The notes under the pieces were generated by a model. That model had not been told where the DNA came from and did not search any database. It saw only the letters and a list, made by a program, of their open reading frames with translations. This document shows positions 10,897-21,429 of a stretch of DNA of 64,000 bases, piece after piece. Origin of the DNA: Xanthomonas sp. Leaf148. GTDB taxonomy: Bacteria > Pseudomonadota > Gammaproteobacteria > Xanthomonadales > Xanthomonadaceae. The translations under genes were made by a program, and so were the position numbers. The stretch covers positions 1,501,118 through 1,565,117 of the forward strand of contig NZ_LMOP01000008.1 of assembly GCF_001423585.1 (NCBI RefSeq), written 5' to 3'. Every line of letters begins with the position of its first letter. The stretch's first letter is position 1.

Positions 10897-11580
10897 TTAA
10901 CGCAGCGACTTGATGGTCAGGTCCAGCGCGTCCTGACCCTTTTCCTTCTGCAACAGACGCGCCGGCACCGGCAGGTCCTTGACCACCCAGGCGATCAATT
11001 CCTTGTCGCCATCCACGCGCGAAACCTTGGTGGCCTGTTCCTGCTTGCCGTTGACGGTGATGGTTTCCTTGCCGATCACCTTGTAGCTCATCGGTTTGAT
11101 GCGGCCTTCGTCCACCATGCGGTAGTTGAGCGGCTTGCCGGCGGCCACATCGCGGGTGATCGCCAGGTTGATCAACAACGCGTCCATGTCGCCCGGCTGC
11201 AGTTTGACCGGACCGCGGCGGTCCGGCTTGATATCGCCGCCCCAGGTCGCCTGGCTGGTTTTCCAGTCGTAATTGGCGGTGACGTTGCGACGCTTGACCA
11301 TCATCGACGAGGTGTCGTTGCTGCTGACCGGGCGCAGCTGGCCACTGGTTTCTTCGAACACTGTGCTCTGGGTCAGATTGGCCAGCTGGTTCTGGATGGT
11401 CAGCGTGTAGCGCCACTGGTTGGCGCCGGCCGCGGCCAGCGTCATCGTGCCGTTGGCCTGCATGCCCATGTAATTGGCGGAGTAATCGGCCTGGAATGGC
11501 TGCATCGCGAATGCCGGCAGGCTGGCCACGGCCAGTGCGGCGGCAGCGATCAAGGCGCTGGTGCGAGAGAAGGTTTTCAT
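10897..11580 (-). CDS. DUF3108 periplasmic protein, paralogue 1
   Basis: This 227-residue protein has a clean signal peptide (about residues 1-25, ending SLPAFA) and a single DUF3108 domain, a predicted periplasmic beta-rich fold of unknown role. I choose the ATG at 11580 because AAGGAG lies 7 nt upstream; the GTG at 11586 has no useful spacing. It follows its paralogue by 2 nt. Both share the W-Y-L-x-I-x-N-Q pattern and the late ..DLR ending, so the pair arose by tandem duplication. Confidence 0.85.
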   Translation of the reverse strand: MKTFSRTSALIAAAALAVASLPAFAMQPFQADYSANYMGMQANGTMTLAAAGANQWRYTLTIQNQLANLTQSTVFEETSGQLRPVSSNDTSSMMVKRRNVTANYDWKTSQATWGGDIKPDRRGPVKLQPGDMDALLINLAITRDVAAGKPLNYRMVDEGRIKPMSYKVIGKETITVNGKQEQATKVSRVDGDKELIAWVVKDLPVPARLLQKEKGQDALDLTIKSLR

Positions 11581-11582
11581 GG

Positions 11583-12401
11583 TCACACTCCTTGGTATTC
11601 GACCAGGCGGAGATCGACCTGATCCTCACCTTTGTCACGTTGCAGGATGCGCACCGGAGTCGGAACCCCGTTGGCGATCCAGAGGATGGTTTCGTTGTCG
11701 CCGCTGTTGACGCGGTACACGCGCAACGCGTCGTAGCTCAGGTCGCCGACCTGCACCACCTCGGTGGTGTCGGCGGCGCGGTAATCGTATTTGCGCACCC
11801 GGCCCACATCGACATAGCGGTAGCTCAGGCTGCGGCCGGGCTGCGCATCGCGCATCAGCGACAAATTCAACGACAGTGCGCTTTGATCGCCGTGCTGCAG
11901 TGGAATGGGTTGCTGACGCTCTTTCTTCAGGTCGCCGTCCCACTGCGCTGTGCCGGCTTGCCAGTTGTAGACGCCGGTGACTTTTTTGCCGAAGAACATC
12001 GCCTTGCGCACGGTGCTCTGGCTCAACGGCACATAGGTGTCGCCATCGACGCGAAACACCGTGCTCTGTTCCAGGTTCAAGCCCAGGATGCTGGCGAAGC
12101 CCTTGCGGCCGCGGACCGACATGTCGATGCGCCACTGGCTGCCTTCGCCGTGGCTGACCTGCATGGTGGCATCGCCGGCCTCCTTGCCGCGGTAGAACGC
12201 CTGGTAGGTCGCCACGAAAGGCTCCAGCGGCGGCGGCGTCCAGGTGCTTGCCGGCAGCGCGGGGGCAACCGGCGGAGCAGACGTGGCAGGTGTTTGCGCG
12301 GCAGCTGCCGGCGGGGCCGCTGCCTGTTGCGCACGGCCTGCGCCGGCCTGGCAAAGCAGGGCCGTGGTCAACAGCGCGGCGGCGATCGGGATGGCTTTCA
12401 T
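11583..12401 (-). CDS. DUF3108 periplasmic protein, paralogue 2
   Basis: This protein of about 272 residues has a signal peptide (ending GAGRA), a proline/alanine-rich linker to about residue 60 and then a DUF3108 domain containing FYRGKEAGDATMQVSH. The ATG at 12401 gives a compact signal peptide; a GTG at 12419 would add six residues. It lies 66 nt downstream of purN and just ahead of its paralogue. The biochemical function of DUF3108 is not known, and nothing here links it to purine synthesis beyond position. Confidence 0.83.
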   Translation of the reverse strand: MKAIPIAAALLTTALLCQAGAGRAQQAAAPPAAAAQTPATSAPPVAPALPASTWTPPPLEPFVATYQAFYRGKEAGDATMQVSHGEGSQWRIDMSVRGRKGFASILGLNLEQSTVFRVDGDTYVPLSQSTVRKAMFFGKKVTGVYNWQAGTAQWDGDLKKERQQPIPLQHGDQSALSLNLSLMRDAQPGRSLSYRYVDVGRVRKYDYRAADTTEVVQVGDLSYDALRVYRVNSGDNETILWIANGVPTPVRILQRDKGEDQVDLRLVEYQGV

Positions 12402-12466
12402 GCGCGGGAGCTGAGGCACGGGGCCACAAGGATGTCCGAGACGGGATGAGGGGGGCGTATCCGCAT

Positions 12467-13135
12467 TCAGGCGAGCGCGGCGTCAGCGGACTCTAGTCGT
12501 AGTGGCGTAAACAGGCACTGACCGTCGACATGCACCGCATCGCCGTCCACCTGCAGGCGTCCGCTGGCCAGCAGGTCCAGTGTGGCGAGCAGCAGTGGGT
12601 GCTCGCGGGCCAGAACGCGTGCGGCCAATTGCTCGGCGCTGTCGCCGGGGAGCACCGGCACGTGGGCCTGTGCTATCACGCTGCCTGCATCCAGTTCGGG
12701 TACCACCAGATGCACGCTGGCGCCGTGCTCGGTATCGCCGGCCTCCAGCGCGCGGGTATGGGTGTGCAAGCCACGGTACTTGGGCAGCAGGGACGGGTGG
12801 ATATTGAGCATGCGCCCGGCAAAGCGCCGCACCAATGGCTCACCCAGAATGCGCATGTAGCCGGCGCAGATGACCCAGTCCGGTTGTACGGCGGCGATGG
12901 CATCGCCCAGCGCAGCGTCGAAGGTGTCGCGGTCGGCGAAGTCGCGCGGGCTGGCGCTCCAACGGCGCGCTGCGTCCATTTTTTGAAGCGCCGGCGCCTG
13001 CGGACGGTCGGAAAACACCCCGACCACTTCTGCGTGCAAGCGCCCGCTGGCGATCGCGTCAAGGATGGCCTGCAGATTGCTGCCGCGGCCGGAGGCCAGC
13101 ACGGCCAGGCGCAGGCGGGGATCAGTTGCGAGCAT
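12467..13135 (-). CDS. purN: Phosphoribosylglycinamide formyltransferase PurN
   Basis: This 222-residue enzyme formylates GAR with 10-formyltetrahydrofolate in purine synthesis. The substrate loop GRGSNLQAI lies at residues 16-24 and the catalytic segment HPSLLPKYRG includes the conserved histidine; the late Asp is in VPELDAGSVI. Its start overlaps the upstream membrane-protein gene by 14 nt. purM is two genes upstream on the same strand, so the usual purM-purN pair has been separated by two inserted membrane genes. Confidence 0.95.
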   Translation of the reverse strand: MLATDPRLRLAVLASGRGSNLQAILDAIASGRLHAEVVGVFSDRPQAPALQKMDAARRWSASPRDFADRDTFDAALGDAIAAVQPDWVICAGYMRILGEPLVRRFAGRMLNIHPSLLPKYRGLHTHTRALEAGDTEHGASVHLVVPELDAGSVIAQAHVPVLPGDSAEQLAARVLAREHPLLLATLDLLASGRLQVDGDAVHVDGQCLFTPLRLESADAALA

Positions 13136-13754
13136 TGAACAGTGTCCTCACCGCGGGGTAGGCCGCCAGGCTGCCGAGGGTTGCCAGCAGCATGTCGGTG
13201 TGCGCGTCCCAGGGGTCGCCTTGCTGGCCGTTGTAGGCCTCGGCGGCCTGTGGCGACAGCAGCAGCGCAATGCCCCACTCGAACCACTCGTAGACCAGGC
13301 TGACGCACATGATGCTCATCACCGTCAGCGCGAAGGCCTGCCGCAGCGTCAGGCGGGACCACAGCCGCAACGCCAGTTGCGCAATGGCCGGCGTGAAGCA
13401 CAGCCCGAACAGCAGGTGGATCAAGCGGTCGAAATGATTGCGCGTCCAGCCGAACGTGGCGCTGGGCGACCAGTGCACTAACTGCATGCTCCATTGCTCG
13501 TAGGGCACGTTGGAATACAGCCAGCGCGCGCCGATGCAGTGCAATCCGATAAACACGCAGATCGCCACGAAGGCGGCGTTCTCCAGCGGCCAGCGACGGT
13601 CGGCCCACACCAGTGCGATCAACCCGATCACGGTCAGCGAACTATGCAAGGCCTGTTCGACCGGCCATAGCGGTGCGATCCAGCTCGCCAGGAACACCGC
13701 GATGGTGACGGTCAACGCAGCCGGTTTGGCACGGCGCAGGGCCCGGGTGATCAC
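13122..13754 (-). CDS. DUF2238 (YjdF-like) inner-membrane protein
   Basis: This 210-residue protein has about six hydrophobic segments and the family features HFDRLIHLLFGL, SLVYEWFEW and the acidic DPWDAHTDMLLATLG near the C-terminus. The frame stays open further upstream, but the GTG at 13754 gives the usual family length, lies 7 nt after the preceding stop and has GAGAG upstream. Function unknown. It overlaps purN by 14 nt. Confidence 0.82.
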   Translation of the reverse strand: MITRALRRAKPAALTVTIAVFLASWIAPLWPVEQALHSSLTVIGLIALVWADRRWPLENAAFVAICVFIGLHCIGARWLYSNVPYEQWSMQLVHWSPSATFGWTRNHFDRLIHLLFGLCFTPAIAQLALRLWSRLTLRQAFALTVMSIMCVSLVYEWFEWGIALLLSPQAAEAYNGQQGDPWDAHTDMLLATLGSLAAYPAVRTLFNARN

Positions 13755-13761
13755 GTGGCTC

Positions 13762-14220
13762 TCAGGCGGCGGTTGCGGCAGGGCCGAACAGTGCCTTGAC
13801 CTGAGGGCGCAACAAGGTGACCAGCGTAAAGACGCCAAGCACGGTGCCGAACGGCATGAAGGAGCACGAAATGCCGGCCACGACCAGACACAGCAGATGC
13901 CGCCGGCGCTGGGCGATACAACGGCCGGCATAGGCCATGAAGCCGGCCAGGGTCAGGCCGCAGATGATGATCGCGGCCGCAAACACCACGAAGATCCAGC
14001 CGAACATCCGCATCTCGTCCGGTGCCGTTTCGCCGTTGTTGCCGTTCATCGGCAAGTGCCCGGTGACGATGGCCAGCCCCATGAACAGATGGATCAGCGG
14101 AAACAGCGAAAACAGCGCGGTGATGCCGGCCAGCAAGTAATGAAAGATCGACAGCAGCTTGAGGTGCTGCAGGTCATCGGCGCTGGCCGGCGTCGGCAGT
14201 GCAGGTGTGAAAGCGTCCAT
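13762..14220 (-). CDS. Four-helix integral membrane protein, function unknown
   Basis: This 152-residue protein shows membrane segments at about 25-50, 73-97 and 108-135, with a hydrophilic stretch MNGNNGETAPDEMRM between the first two. I do not recognise a named family with certainty. It lies between purM (15 nt gap) and the DUF2238 gene (7 nt gap), so it is almost certainly co-transcribed with purine genes without an obvious role there. Confidence 0.75.
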   Translation of the reverse strand: MDAFTPALPTPASADDLQHLKLLSIFHYLLAGITALFSLFPLIHLFMGLAIVTGHLPMNGNNGETAPDEMRMFGWIFVVFAAAIIICGLTLAGFMAYAGRCIAQRRRHLLCLVVAGISCSFMPFGTVLGVFTLVTLLRPQVKALFGPAATAA

Positions 14221-14235
14221 GCAGGTCTCCTTGGC

Positions 14236-15261
14236 TCAGCCAATCCGCACGCGTTCGTCGCCGTGCGCAGCGACCACGTGGCCAATGCGCCAATGCGCCA
14301 GCGATTGCGCGTCCAGCCCCTGTTCCAGCGTGGCGGCCTGCTCGGGCGAGGCGATCAGCACAAAGCCGATGCCGCAGTTGAAGGTGCGCCACATTTCGGC
14401 ATCGGCCACCGCACCTTCGCGCTGCAGCCAGGCGAACACCGGCGGCAAGGTCCATGCCTTGGCATCGATGTCCAGGCCCAGGCCGTCGGGAATCACGCGG
14501 ATGATGTTTTCGGTGAGCCCGCCGCCGGTGATGTGCGCCATGGCATGGATCGTTTCGCCGTGTGACTTGAGCAACGCCAGTACCGGCTTGACGTACAGTG
14601 CGGTCGGCGCCATCAGTGCGTCGATCAGTTTGGTGCCGTCGTCCAGTACGTGCTCTGCCGGCGCGCCAGCACGTTCGTAGATCTTGCGGATCAGCGAATA
14701 CCCGTTGGAATGCGGGCCGGAAGACGCGATGCCGATCAGCACATCGCCCTCGCGCACCTGCGCGCCGTCCAGCAGCTGCGACTTTTCCACCGCACCCACG
14801 GTGAAGCCGGCCAGGTCGTATTCGCCGGGCGGGTACATGTCGGGCATTTCGGCGGTTTCGCCACCGATCAAGGCGCAACCTGATAGCTCGCAGCCGCGCG
14901 CGATGCCACCGACCACCGCTGCGGCGGTGTCCACGTCGAGCTTGCCGGTGGCGAAGTAGTCCAGGAAGAACAGCGGCTCGGCGCCCTGCACCAGCACGTC
15001 GTTGACGCACATGCCGACCAGGTCGATGCCGATGGTGTCGTGGCGGCCCAGTTGCTGCGCCAGCTTGAGCTTGGTGCCCACGCCGTCGGTGCCGGAGACC
15101 AGCACCGGCTCCTTGTACTTGCCCGACAGGTCGAACAGCGCGCCAAAGCCGCCCAGGCCACCCATCACCTCCGGCCGGAAGCTGCGCTTGACCAGTGGCT
15201 TGATGCGTTCGACCAGGGCATTGCCGGCATCGATGTCGACACCCGCGTCGCGGTAGGTCAT
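14236..15261 (-). CDS. purM: Phosphoribosylformylglycinamidine cyclo-ligase PurM
   Basis: This 341-residue ATP-dependent enzyme closes the imidazole ring to give AIR. The start [14 protein letters not shown], the motif [13 protein letters not shown] and the signature [11 protein letters not shown] are all present, as is TGGGLTENI. The frame stays open upstream of 15261, but that ATG matches the conserved N-terminus. It is the first gene of a minus-strand group through purN and is divergent from the DUF2066 gene. Confidence 0.95.
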   Translation of the reverse strand: MTYRDAGVDIDAGNALVERIKPLVKRSFRPEVMGGLGGFGALFDLSGKYKEPVLVSGTDGVGTKLKLAQQLGRHDTIGIDLVGMCVNDVLVQGAEPLFFLDYFATGKLDVDTAAAVVGGIARGCELSGCALIGGETAEMPDMYPPGEYDLAGFTVGAVEKSQLLDGAQVREGDVLIGIASSGPHSNGYSLIRKIYERAGAPAEHVLDDGTKLIDALMAPTALYVKPVLALLKSHGETIHAMAHITGGGLTENIIRVIPDGLGLDIDAKAWTLPPVFAWLQREGAVADAEMWRTFNCGIGFVLIASPEQAATLEQGLDAQSLAHWRIGHVVAAHGDERVRIG

Positions 15262-15391
15262 GGGCGAGGGAGTGGAAGGCGTTGGGCTGGTCACGGGCGT
15301 GGGTGGCTCGGCAGTAAAGGCGGCGATTTTAACAGCCACGTTGGCGCTAGCGCCCCATTCGGGCAACAATTCACTCGGATACGCTTACACC

Positions 15392-16504
15392 ATGGAACCG
15401 TCGATGCGCCGCAGTCTCGCTTTCTTTCTTGCCCTCGTGGTCGCCATGCCTGTGGTTCCGGCCTTTGCGCAGGCCGATCTGCGCACCGAAGGCGACGTCG
15501 CCAAGGCGCAAAGTGCCTACGACGCCGAAGTGCCGGTCAACAGCCAGGGCGAATCCGATCGCCCCGGTGCCCTGGCGCGCGCGCTGGGCGCCGTGCTTGG
15601 CAAGGTCTCCGGCGATCGCTCGGTGATGAGCCGACCCGGCGTCCCGCAGGCGCTGCGCAATGCGCCCAACTACGTCGAACACTACGACTACCGCCAGGAT
15701 CAGGGCACCTCGCGCACGGGTGCGCCGACCTTCCGCACCACCCTGGTCGCGCGTTTTCGCCAGTCCGATGTGGATAGCTTGATCGCCGCGCTCGGCCTGC
15801 CGGTCTGGCCGCTGCCACGTCCCAAGCCGGTGCTGTGGCTGGCCATCGATGACGGCAGCGGCCCGCGTCTGGTCGGCGTTTCCCAGGCCAATGCCGCACG
15901 CAGCGTGCTGGACCGTGCGATCGAGCGCGGCTACCGGCTTGGCCTGCCGGGCGGAGCGGCCGCCGAGCAGGCGCTGGCCGGTGCGATCTGGCGCAAGGAC
16001 ACCGCCGCGGTGTCGCGCGCGTCGGCCAAATACAGCCCGCCGATGCAGCTGATCGGCAAGCTCTACCGCAATGATGCCGGCTGGACCGCCGACTGGGTGT
16101 TCGTGGACAACGGCAACGTGTTGTCCAGCTGGAGCAGCAGCGACGGCGATGCGCGCCGCGCGATGGCGGCCGGTGCCGATGGCGCCGCCGATGCCTTGGT
16201 CAAGCGCTACGCCAAGCGCGTTGATTCGGGGGTGCCGGGCGTGTACCGCGCAGTGATCACCGGCATCCACAGCGCCGACGATTACCTGCGGGTCGCCGCC
16301 GCACTGCAGAGCGTGTCGGTGGTACGCAGCATTCGCCCGGTCAGCGCCAACGGCGATCGCATGGAGGTAGATCTGGAACTGCTCACGGGTATTTCTGGGC
16401 TCAACCGTATGCTCGGCGACAACAGCCCCCTTGTGTCGGTCTCGGTACCGACTGAAGGCCCGATCATTCTCGACAACGAGCACGCCGAGTACCGCCTCAA
16501 ATGA
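15392..16504 (+). CDS. DUF2066 exported protein
   Basis: This 370-residue protein has a signal peptide (residues 1-25 or so, ending VVPAFA) and a DUF2066 domain. The family is commonly found just upstream of the perM-like gene and hda, exactly as here, but its function is not established. It overlaps the AI-2E family gene by 4 nt (ATGA). An export role or partnership with the downstream permease is inference from this fixed order. Confidence 0.85.
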   Translation: MEPSMRRSLAFFLALVVAMPVVPAFAQADLRTEGDVAKAQSAYDAEVPVNSQGESDRPGALARALGAVLGKVSGDRSVMSRPGVPQALRNAPNYVEHYDYRQDQGTSRTGAPTFRTTLVARFRQSDVDSLIAALGLPVWPLPRPKPVLWLAIDDGSGPRLVGVSQANAARSVLDRAIERGYRLGLPGGAAAEQALAGAIWRKDTAAVSRASAKYSPPMQLIGKLYRNDAGWTADWVFVDNGNVLSSWSSSDGDARRAMAAGADGAADALVKRYAKRVDSGVPGVYRAVITGIHSADDYLRVAAALQSVSVVRSIRPVSANGDRMEVDLELLTGISGLNRMLGDNSPLVSVSVPTEGPIILDNEHAEYRLK

Positions 16505-17670
16505 CGTTAACTCCCGAAGCCGAAATCGCTTTATTCCTGCGTCGCCTCAAATGGGTGGCGGTCATTGTCGGCGTGCTGTGGGTGGTCTCGCTGCTGTCCC
16601 CGATCCTGACGCCGTTCGTGCTGGCATTGCTGCTGGCCTGGCTGGGCGACCCATTGGTAGACCGCATCGAACGTGCCGGCCGTTCGCGCAACATGGCGGT
16701 GGCGTTGGTATTCGTCTTGGCGCTGCTGCTGTTCGTACTGGCGCTGATGATTCTGGTGCCGATGATCGAACGCCAGATCATGACCCTGATCGATGCCTTG
16801 CCGCAGATGCGCACCTGGGCAATCAGTACGGCCATTCCGTGGCTGGAAGCCAAGACCGGCGTGGAGCTGATGGGCTGGCTGGATCCGGAGCGTTTGATCG
16901 ACTGGATCCGCAGCCACTGGGAGCAGGCCGGCGGTGCCGCCAAGACCTTCTTCGGTTACGTGTCGCGCTCGGGCTTTGCGATGGTGACCTGGGTGATCAA
17001 CCTGGCGTTGCTGCCGATCCTGGCGTTCTACTTTCTGCGCGACTGGGACCGCTTGGTCGAGCGTGTGGCGGCGGTCATCCCGCGTGCCTACATCGGCACC
17101 GCGAGCCGGCTGGCGCTGGAATCCAACGACGTGCTGGGTGGCTTCATCCGCGGCCAGTTCCTGGTGATGCTGGCGCTGGGCGCGATCTACGCCACCGGGC
17201 TGTCCATCATCGGGCTCAACCTGGGATTGTTGATCGGCATCATTGCCGGCTTCATCAGCTTCATTCCGTATCTGGGCGCGACCACCGGCATCGTGCTCGC
17301 GCTGCTGGCGGCCATCGTGCAGGCGCAGGGGCTGGATCTGAAACTGCTGATCGGCGTGGGCGTGGTGTTCACGGTCGGGCAGCTGCTGGAAAGTTATTTG
17401 CTCACTCCGCGCATCGTCGGCGACAAGATCGGCCTGCATCCGGTGGCGGTGATCTTTGCGGTGATGGCGGGCGGCCAGTTGTTCGGCTTTCTCGGCATGC
17501 TGCTGGCGTTGCCGGTGGCAGCGGTGGCCAACGTGCTGCTGCGGTATGCACATGAGCAGTACACCCGCAGCGACCTGTACGCCGGCGAGCGTGCGGGCAT
17601 CGTGCTGCAGTCCACCACGGCCGAGCGCAGCGTCATCATCGACCCGACCAAGGACGCAGATCGGTCGTGA
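16501..17670 (+). CDS. AI-2E family transporter (PerM-like)
   Basis: This 389-residue membrane protein has about eight predicted helices, two N-terminal segments around residues 14-50 and 60-90, and the family motif region FISFIPYLGATTGIVLAL. Family members export AI-2, sodium or other solutes, so the substrate cannot be assigned. It overlaps both neighbours by 4 nt, making a three-gene translationally coupled unit with DUF2066 and hda. Confidence 0.9.
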   Translation: MTLTPEAEIALFLRRLKWVAVIVGVLWVVSLLSPILTPFVLALLLAWLGDPLVDRIERAGRSRNMAVALVFVLALLLFVLALMILVPMIERQIMTLIDALPQMRTWAISTAIPWLEAKTGVELMGWLDPERLIDWIRSHWEQAGGAAKTFFGYVSRSGFAMVTWVINLALLPILAFYFLRDWDRLVERVAAVIPRAYIGTASRLALESNDVLGGFIRGQFLVMLALGAIYATGLSIIGLNLGLLIGIIAGFISFIPYLGATTGIVLALLAAIVQAQGLDLKLLIGVGVVFTVGQLLESYLLTPRIVGDKIGLHPVAVIFAVMAGGQLFGFLGMLLALPVAAVANVLLRYAHEQYTRSDLYAGERAGIVLQSTTAERSVIIDPTKDADRS

Positions 17671-18368
17671 GCGTGCCGCAGTTGCCATTGGCGTTGCGCG
17701 CGCCATCCGATCAGCGTTTCGATAGTTACATTGCCGCGCCCGAGGGTCTGCTTGCGCAGTTGCAGGCCCTGGCGGTCGGGCAGGTGGGCGATTGGCTTTA
17801 TCTTGCCGGTCCCGCTGGCACCGGCAAGACGCATCTGGCACTGGCGGTATGCGCAGCGGCCGAGCAGGCCGGGCGGGCAACCGCGTATCTGCCGCTGCAC
17901 GCAGCAGCCGGCCGACTGCGCGATGCGCTCGAAGCATTGGAGGGACGCAGCCTGGTTGCACTGGACGGCGTTGACAGCATTGCCGGGCAGCGCGACGACG
18001 AAGTGGCGCTATTCGATTTCCACAATCGTGCGCGCGCTGCCGGCATCAGCCTGCTCTACACCGCACGGCAGATGCCCGATGGCCTGGCGTTGGTGCTGCC
18101 GGATCTGCGTTCGCGGCTGTCGCAATGCATCCGGATCGGATTGCCGGTGCCCGACGATGCGGCGCGCGCCGCAGTGCTGCGTGATCGTGCGCAGCGGCGT
18201 GGGCTGGGGCTGGATGACGCGGCGATCGACTGGCTGCTGACGCACAGCGAACGCGAACTTGCCACCTTGGTAGCCTTGCTGGATCGGCTGGATCGCGAGT
18301 CGTTGGCGGCCAAACGCCGCATCACGGTGCCATTCCTGCGTCGCGTGCTTGAGTATCGCGGGGCGTAA
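17667..18368 (+). CDS. hda: DnaA regulatory inactivator Hda
   Basis: This 233-residue AAA+ protein, bound to the DNA clamp, stimulates hydrolysis of DnaA-ATP and prevents over-initiation. It begins MSVPQLPLALRAPSDQRFDSY, whose QLPL segment is the clamp-binding motif, and the Walker A is AGPAGTGKTHLA. The Walker B acid is in LVALDGVDSIAG, unusually GVD rather than the IDD/VDD seen in many homologues. The gene ends the DUF2066-perM-hda unit and is followed at once by a hairpin repeat array. Confidence 0.92.
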   Translation: MSVPQLPLALRAPSDQRFDSYIAAPEGLLAQLQALAVGQVGDWLYLAGPAGTGKTHLALAVCAAAEQAGRATAYLPLHAAAGRLRDALEALEGRSLVALDGVDSIAGQRDDEVALFDFHNRARAAGISLLYTARQMPDGLALVLPDLRSRLSQCIRIGLPVPDDAARAAVLRDRAQRRGLGLDDAAIDWLLTHSERELATLVALLDRLDRESLAAKRRITVPFLRRVLEYRGA

Positions 18369-18398
18369 CGCAGCGGGTCTGCGGCTGTCTCGCAGGGC

Positions 18399-18498
18399 CT
18401 TGCCCGCCCACCATCGCGGGACACGCTGCAAGTACGCCCATCTAAGTTCCTACGCGGCATCCATGTCGCGTAAGGCCTGGCAACGGTGGGCGGGCAAG
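18399..18498 (+). repeat. Intergenic hairpin repeat, type B copy 3
   Basis: This unit is nearly the same as the one at 10133-10232, with arms CTTGCCCGCCCACC and GGTGGGCGGGCAAG. One inner-hairpin C is replaced by T, which still forms a G-T pair. It starts 31 nt after the hda stop, comparable with its position in the first array, where it follows a plus-strand gene. Confidence 0.85.
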
Positions 18499-18604
18499 GA
18501 CTAGCCGAGATAGTCGGTGCGTCGAGTTTTCAGCAAGCAACCAGCAACGCTCTAGCGCGGTGTCCTCGTTCTTCAAAAAAGCAGCCAACTGTCTGGTGCG
18601 GTGT

Positions 18605-18692
18605 CCTCGCCGCTTGCGGGACCGTTGGCGGCATGGATGCCGCCATCGAGCCCCCAGGGACGGGTTTACGGTGTGTCCCGCAAGTGGCGAGG
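18605..18692 (-). repeat. Intergenic hairpin repeat, type A copy 3
   Basis: This unit matches type A at 10389 and 10687 in the outer arms and inner GCGGCAT/ATGCCGC hairpin. A truncated head of another A unit precedes it (about 18530-18570), breaking off after GTGTCCTCG, which suggests a failed or deleted duplication. Confidence 0.83.
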
Positions 18693-18731
18693 GCGCCGCG
18701 TGCTCGATGCTGCGAGTTTGCTACAGGGCCG

Positions 18732-18829
18732 TTGCCCGCCCACCATCGCGGGACATGCTGCAAGTACGTCCATCTAAGATCTTACGCGGCATCCATGCCG
18801 CGTAAGGTCCGGCAACGGTGGGTGGGAAA
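18732..18829 (+). repeat. Intergenic hairpin repeat, type B copy 4
   Basis: This unit has arms TTGCCCGCCCACC and GGTGGGTGGGAA, and a perfect inner hairpin CTTACGCGGCAT/ATGCCGCGTAAG. It follows type A copy 3 by about 40 nt. The rest of the gap to murU (18830-19057) has no gene that I can support. Confidence 0.83.
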
Positions 18830-19057
18830 GGGCTAGCCGAGGTGGTCGGTGCGTGGTTGCGAGCGGTGCACGCGGTGCCGGCGGCCGCTAACGTGCGGTC
18901 TGATCAGCTCCTTTCGTCCGAGCGATGCCATTGCCAGTCCGGACATCGCCTCAACCGTCGGCGAAGACGCATGCGGCTGACACGTTGCAACCAGCGAGCC
19001 AGCGTTCGAAGGTCTGTTGATGCGCTTGATGACGAGCGTTGCAGCAATGAGTTGCGA

Positions 19058-20784
<1,727 letters not shown>

Positions 20785-20832
20785 GTGTCGTGGTTGCGTA
20801 GTGAAGTGAGGACGAAGCGTGCAATGCAGCGG

Positions 20833-21105
20833 TCAGCGTTTGCTGCCGCTGAACAAGCGCAGCAGTGCAAGGATGGCGATGGCACCGAGCAACGCGCCGA
20901 GGAAACCGGCAGGCTCGCCTGCGTGGTACCAGCCCATGTAGCGGCCAAACCAGCTGGCTACCACCGCCCCGGCGATGCCCAGCACGATGGTCAGCAGGCA
21001 ACCCAGGCGCTGCGTGCCGGGCGTGATGAAACGCGCCAACAGCCCGACCACAAATCCCACCAGCAGAATGTAGAGCCAGCTGTCGCTACCAAACAAAGTG
21101 TTCAT
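20833..21105 (-). CDS. GlsB/YeaQ/YmgE-family small membrane protein
   Basis: This 90-residue protein has three hydrophobic segments and the family pattern GFVVGLLARFITPGTQRLGCLLTIVLGIAGAVV. The family is described as transglycosylase-associated or general-stress membrane protein, with no firm biochemical role. I start at the ATG at 21105, since the upstream extension (to 21159) is hydrophilic and unlike relatives. It lies 48 nt upstream of amgK on the same strand. Confidence 0.85.
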   Translation of the reverse strand: MNTLFGSDSWLYILLVGFVVGLLARFITPGTQRLGCLLTIVLGIAGAVVASWFGRYMGWYHAGEPAGFLGALLGAIAILALLRLFSGSKR

Positions 21106-21429
21106 TGCAGCACCGAAAGCGAACGGGATCGGCAGACTAGCATTTCGGATGTCGGCCACCCGCGCTGCACACGCAGTGCGAGTGGTGCTGATGGGGTGCC
21201 TTCAGCAAGTCGTTGCGTTGGGCATTGCCACAGAATCCTGTAATGGAGTGACTGCCCAGACAGCCGCCGCCTTCAATCGCATGATCGAACACCCAGCTCC
21301 TGTCCCTGCGGGAGAGGAGCTGGGTGAGAAGACGCTGACCAAGTTGCCGATGCCGCGTCATTTGCGCCAAATGCAACGCAATGCTTCACGTCAGGACACG
21401 CCCTCAGCCGGCAGTCGTCTCTCGTCGAC

